A stretch of 14,995 nt of DNA from Thermoplasmata archaeon (GTDB lineage Archaea; Thermoplasmatota; Thermoplasmata; Thermoplasmatales; Thermoplasmataceae). Shown in pieces: positions 14,471 through 14,995 of the stretch; the first letter of the stretch is position 1, and each line of letters starts with the position of its first letter. Where the stretch lies: positions 1 to 14,995 of the forward strand of contig JAKAUD010000233.1 in NCBI GenBank assembly GCA_021827885.1. The letters are read 5' to 3'. A model generated the notes under the pieces. The model searched no databases, was not told where the DNA came from, and saw only the letters and a program-made list of their open reading frames with translations. The translations under genes were made by a program, and so were the position numbers.

Positions 14471-14835
14471 TTATCCAGAAACCTGACAGTTCATAAGAAA
14501 TGTCAGGGGCAATGGGTGCGGTACCTGGAACAGATCCGGAAGCAGTGTTTTTCCCATATCAGATAGTCTGATTGCCCTTTCCTTCTGCTTTGCCTTTACC
14601 TTCAGCATGGGTCCTTTAGGAGGGTAAATGAACTTCCCGTCAACAGCAGGGAGGTGCATATCATCCCAGTGTTCGGATCCATCGCATCCCTTAGAGTTTC
14701 AAATTCAACAGGTCTGAGGATCCTCACCTGAAACTTCTCTGAAGATCTTACTATGGGTCTCAATGCTGCTGTTAAGATACCATCAAAACTTAACGCTTCG
14801 CATCGAGTTTTGACCCCATGAGATATGCACTTCTT
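14471..14835 (-). pseudogene. decayed tyrosine recombinase (phage-integrase family) fragment
   Basis: Two frames carry consecutive pieces of one protein. From about 14835 to 14635 one frame reads HGVKTRCEALSFDGILTAAL and then VRILRPVEFETLRDAMDPNT, GMICTSLLLTG. The second frame then gives VDGKFIYPPKGPMLKVKAKQ, KERAIRLSDMGKTLLPDLFQ. The LLLTG segment normally runs on to the G-(M/L)-R-x-x-E active-site motif. Here that motif is missing and the frame changes near 14636-14643, so a deletion with frameshift removed it. The later (K/R)...L-S-x-x-G segment is typical of the archaeal recombinases that have KVKAKQ(K/R)ER. The His-x-x-Arg and Tyr parts are absent and the reading dissolves after VPHPLP. 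It is inactive, a relic of an integrated element or of chromosomal recombinase expansion. Confidence 0.6.
14482..14507. repeat. short inverted repeat at recombinase remnant
   Basis: CCTGACA (14482-14488) and TGTCAGG (14501-14507) are exact complements with a 12-base loop, lying where recombinase similarity ends. It could be a hairpin terminator or a scar of an inserted miniature element. Confidence 0.35.
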
Positions 14836-14864
14836 TTAGCTATATATAAAGGACGTTAAGTTTT
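14785..14864. repeat. 11-bp perfect inverted repeat with 58-base spacer
   Basis: AAAACTTAACG (14785-14795) is the exact complement of CGTTAAGTTTT (14854-14864). The spacer includes an A/T-rich TATA-like stretch (TTTATATATAG on the minus strand, 14839-14849). It overlaps the 5' part of the recombinase remnant and could be the end of a lost element or paired regulator sites. Confidence 0.4.
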
Positions 14865-14995
14865 ACTCAAAAAGTTAACATCAAATTAGCGGAATTTGTC
14901 AGAGACTTCTTGCATTCGCTATGCGGGAAAGCTTCAGTTATGGCATTCTATTTTCAGATACACTACTCTGCCATAGCCCGACTCTGAGAGTAAGG
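14865..14995. other. unassigned right edge
   Basis: No gene can be assigned. A plus-strand frame without a canonical start (about 14850-14987) reads NIKLAEFVRDFLHSLCGKAS then VMAFYFQIHYSAIARL before TGA and looks protein-like. It could be a degraded transposase or other remnant. A short minus-strand frame running off the edge (ending near 14934, SGYGRVVYLKIECHN) is equally possible. Both are too short to identify. Confidence 0.2.

Noticed and set aside
14482..14507. complete miniature transposable element
   Set aside because: Only a 7-bp stem with a 12-base loop is present, without target duplications or longer terminal repeats.
14865..14995. tRNA gene or attachment site at the right edge
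   Set aside because: I looked for a cloverleaf and a repeat matching the recombinase remnant and found neither.

Overview
The window looks like a chromosomal accessory region of an archaeon, most likely a member of the Thermoplasmatales (Ferroplasma/Acidiplasma/Cuniculiplasma-like). Reasons: moderate GC, heavy AGG/AGA and ATA codon use, archaeal TATA elements about 25 bases before several start codons (apparently leaderless messages), strong GGAGG ribosome sites elsewhere, small AbrB-type regulators, N-glycosylation-rich membrane proteins, an IS1634-like transposase and a degraded archaeal tyrosine recombinase. The assignment is inferred from sequence character only.

Layout, left to right. 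Bases 1-490 hold only doubtful reading frames. 491-870 (minus) carries two tiny, overlapping, unrecognised genes. 1011-1380 holds two short AbrB/SpoVT-like proteins whose genes face each other. 1536-3744 (plus) is a two-gene, translationally coupled unit of membrane-anchored, sequon-rich extracellular proteins; the first appears to start on an ATA codon and has a pilin-like N-terminus. 3766-4518 (minus) is a Dam-type adenine methyltransferase interrupted by one in-frame amber codon and preceded by overlapping palindromes. 4569-6714 is a complete IS1634-family-like element with imperfect terminal inverted repeats and a 6-bp target duplication. It carries a transposase with two in-frame nonsense codons and a divergent small gene of unknown function. 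6772-7035 encodes a small winged-helix-like protein that was the divergent neighbour of the methyltransferase before the element inserted.

7133-13504 is a tightly packed type I restriction-modification operon, hsdM-hsdS-hsdR: the first two overlap by ATGA, and hsdR overlaps hsdS and probably begins on a CTG codon after a strong ribosome site. It should make the M2S methyltransferase and the R2M2S restriction complex. It ends in a structured, T-rich intergenic region. 13696-14388 (minus) is a DUF3800 protein, a family often seen next to defence genes. 14471-14835 (minus) is a broken tyrosine recombinase. The right-hand 130 bases could not be assigned.

Taken together this is a defence island (type I R-M, DUF3800, a remnant second methyltransferase, small DNA-binding regulators) with traces of recombinase- and IS-driven turnover. 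The least ordinary items are the IS accessory gene with its symmetric bidirectional promoter/palindrome, the non-canonical start codons, and the amber-interrupted methyltransferase.
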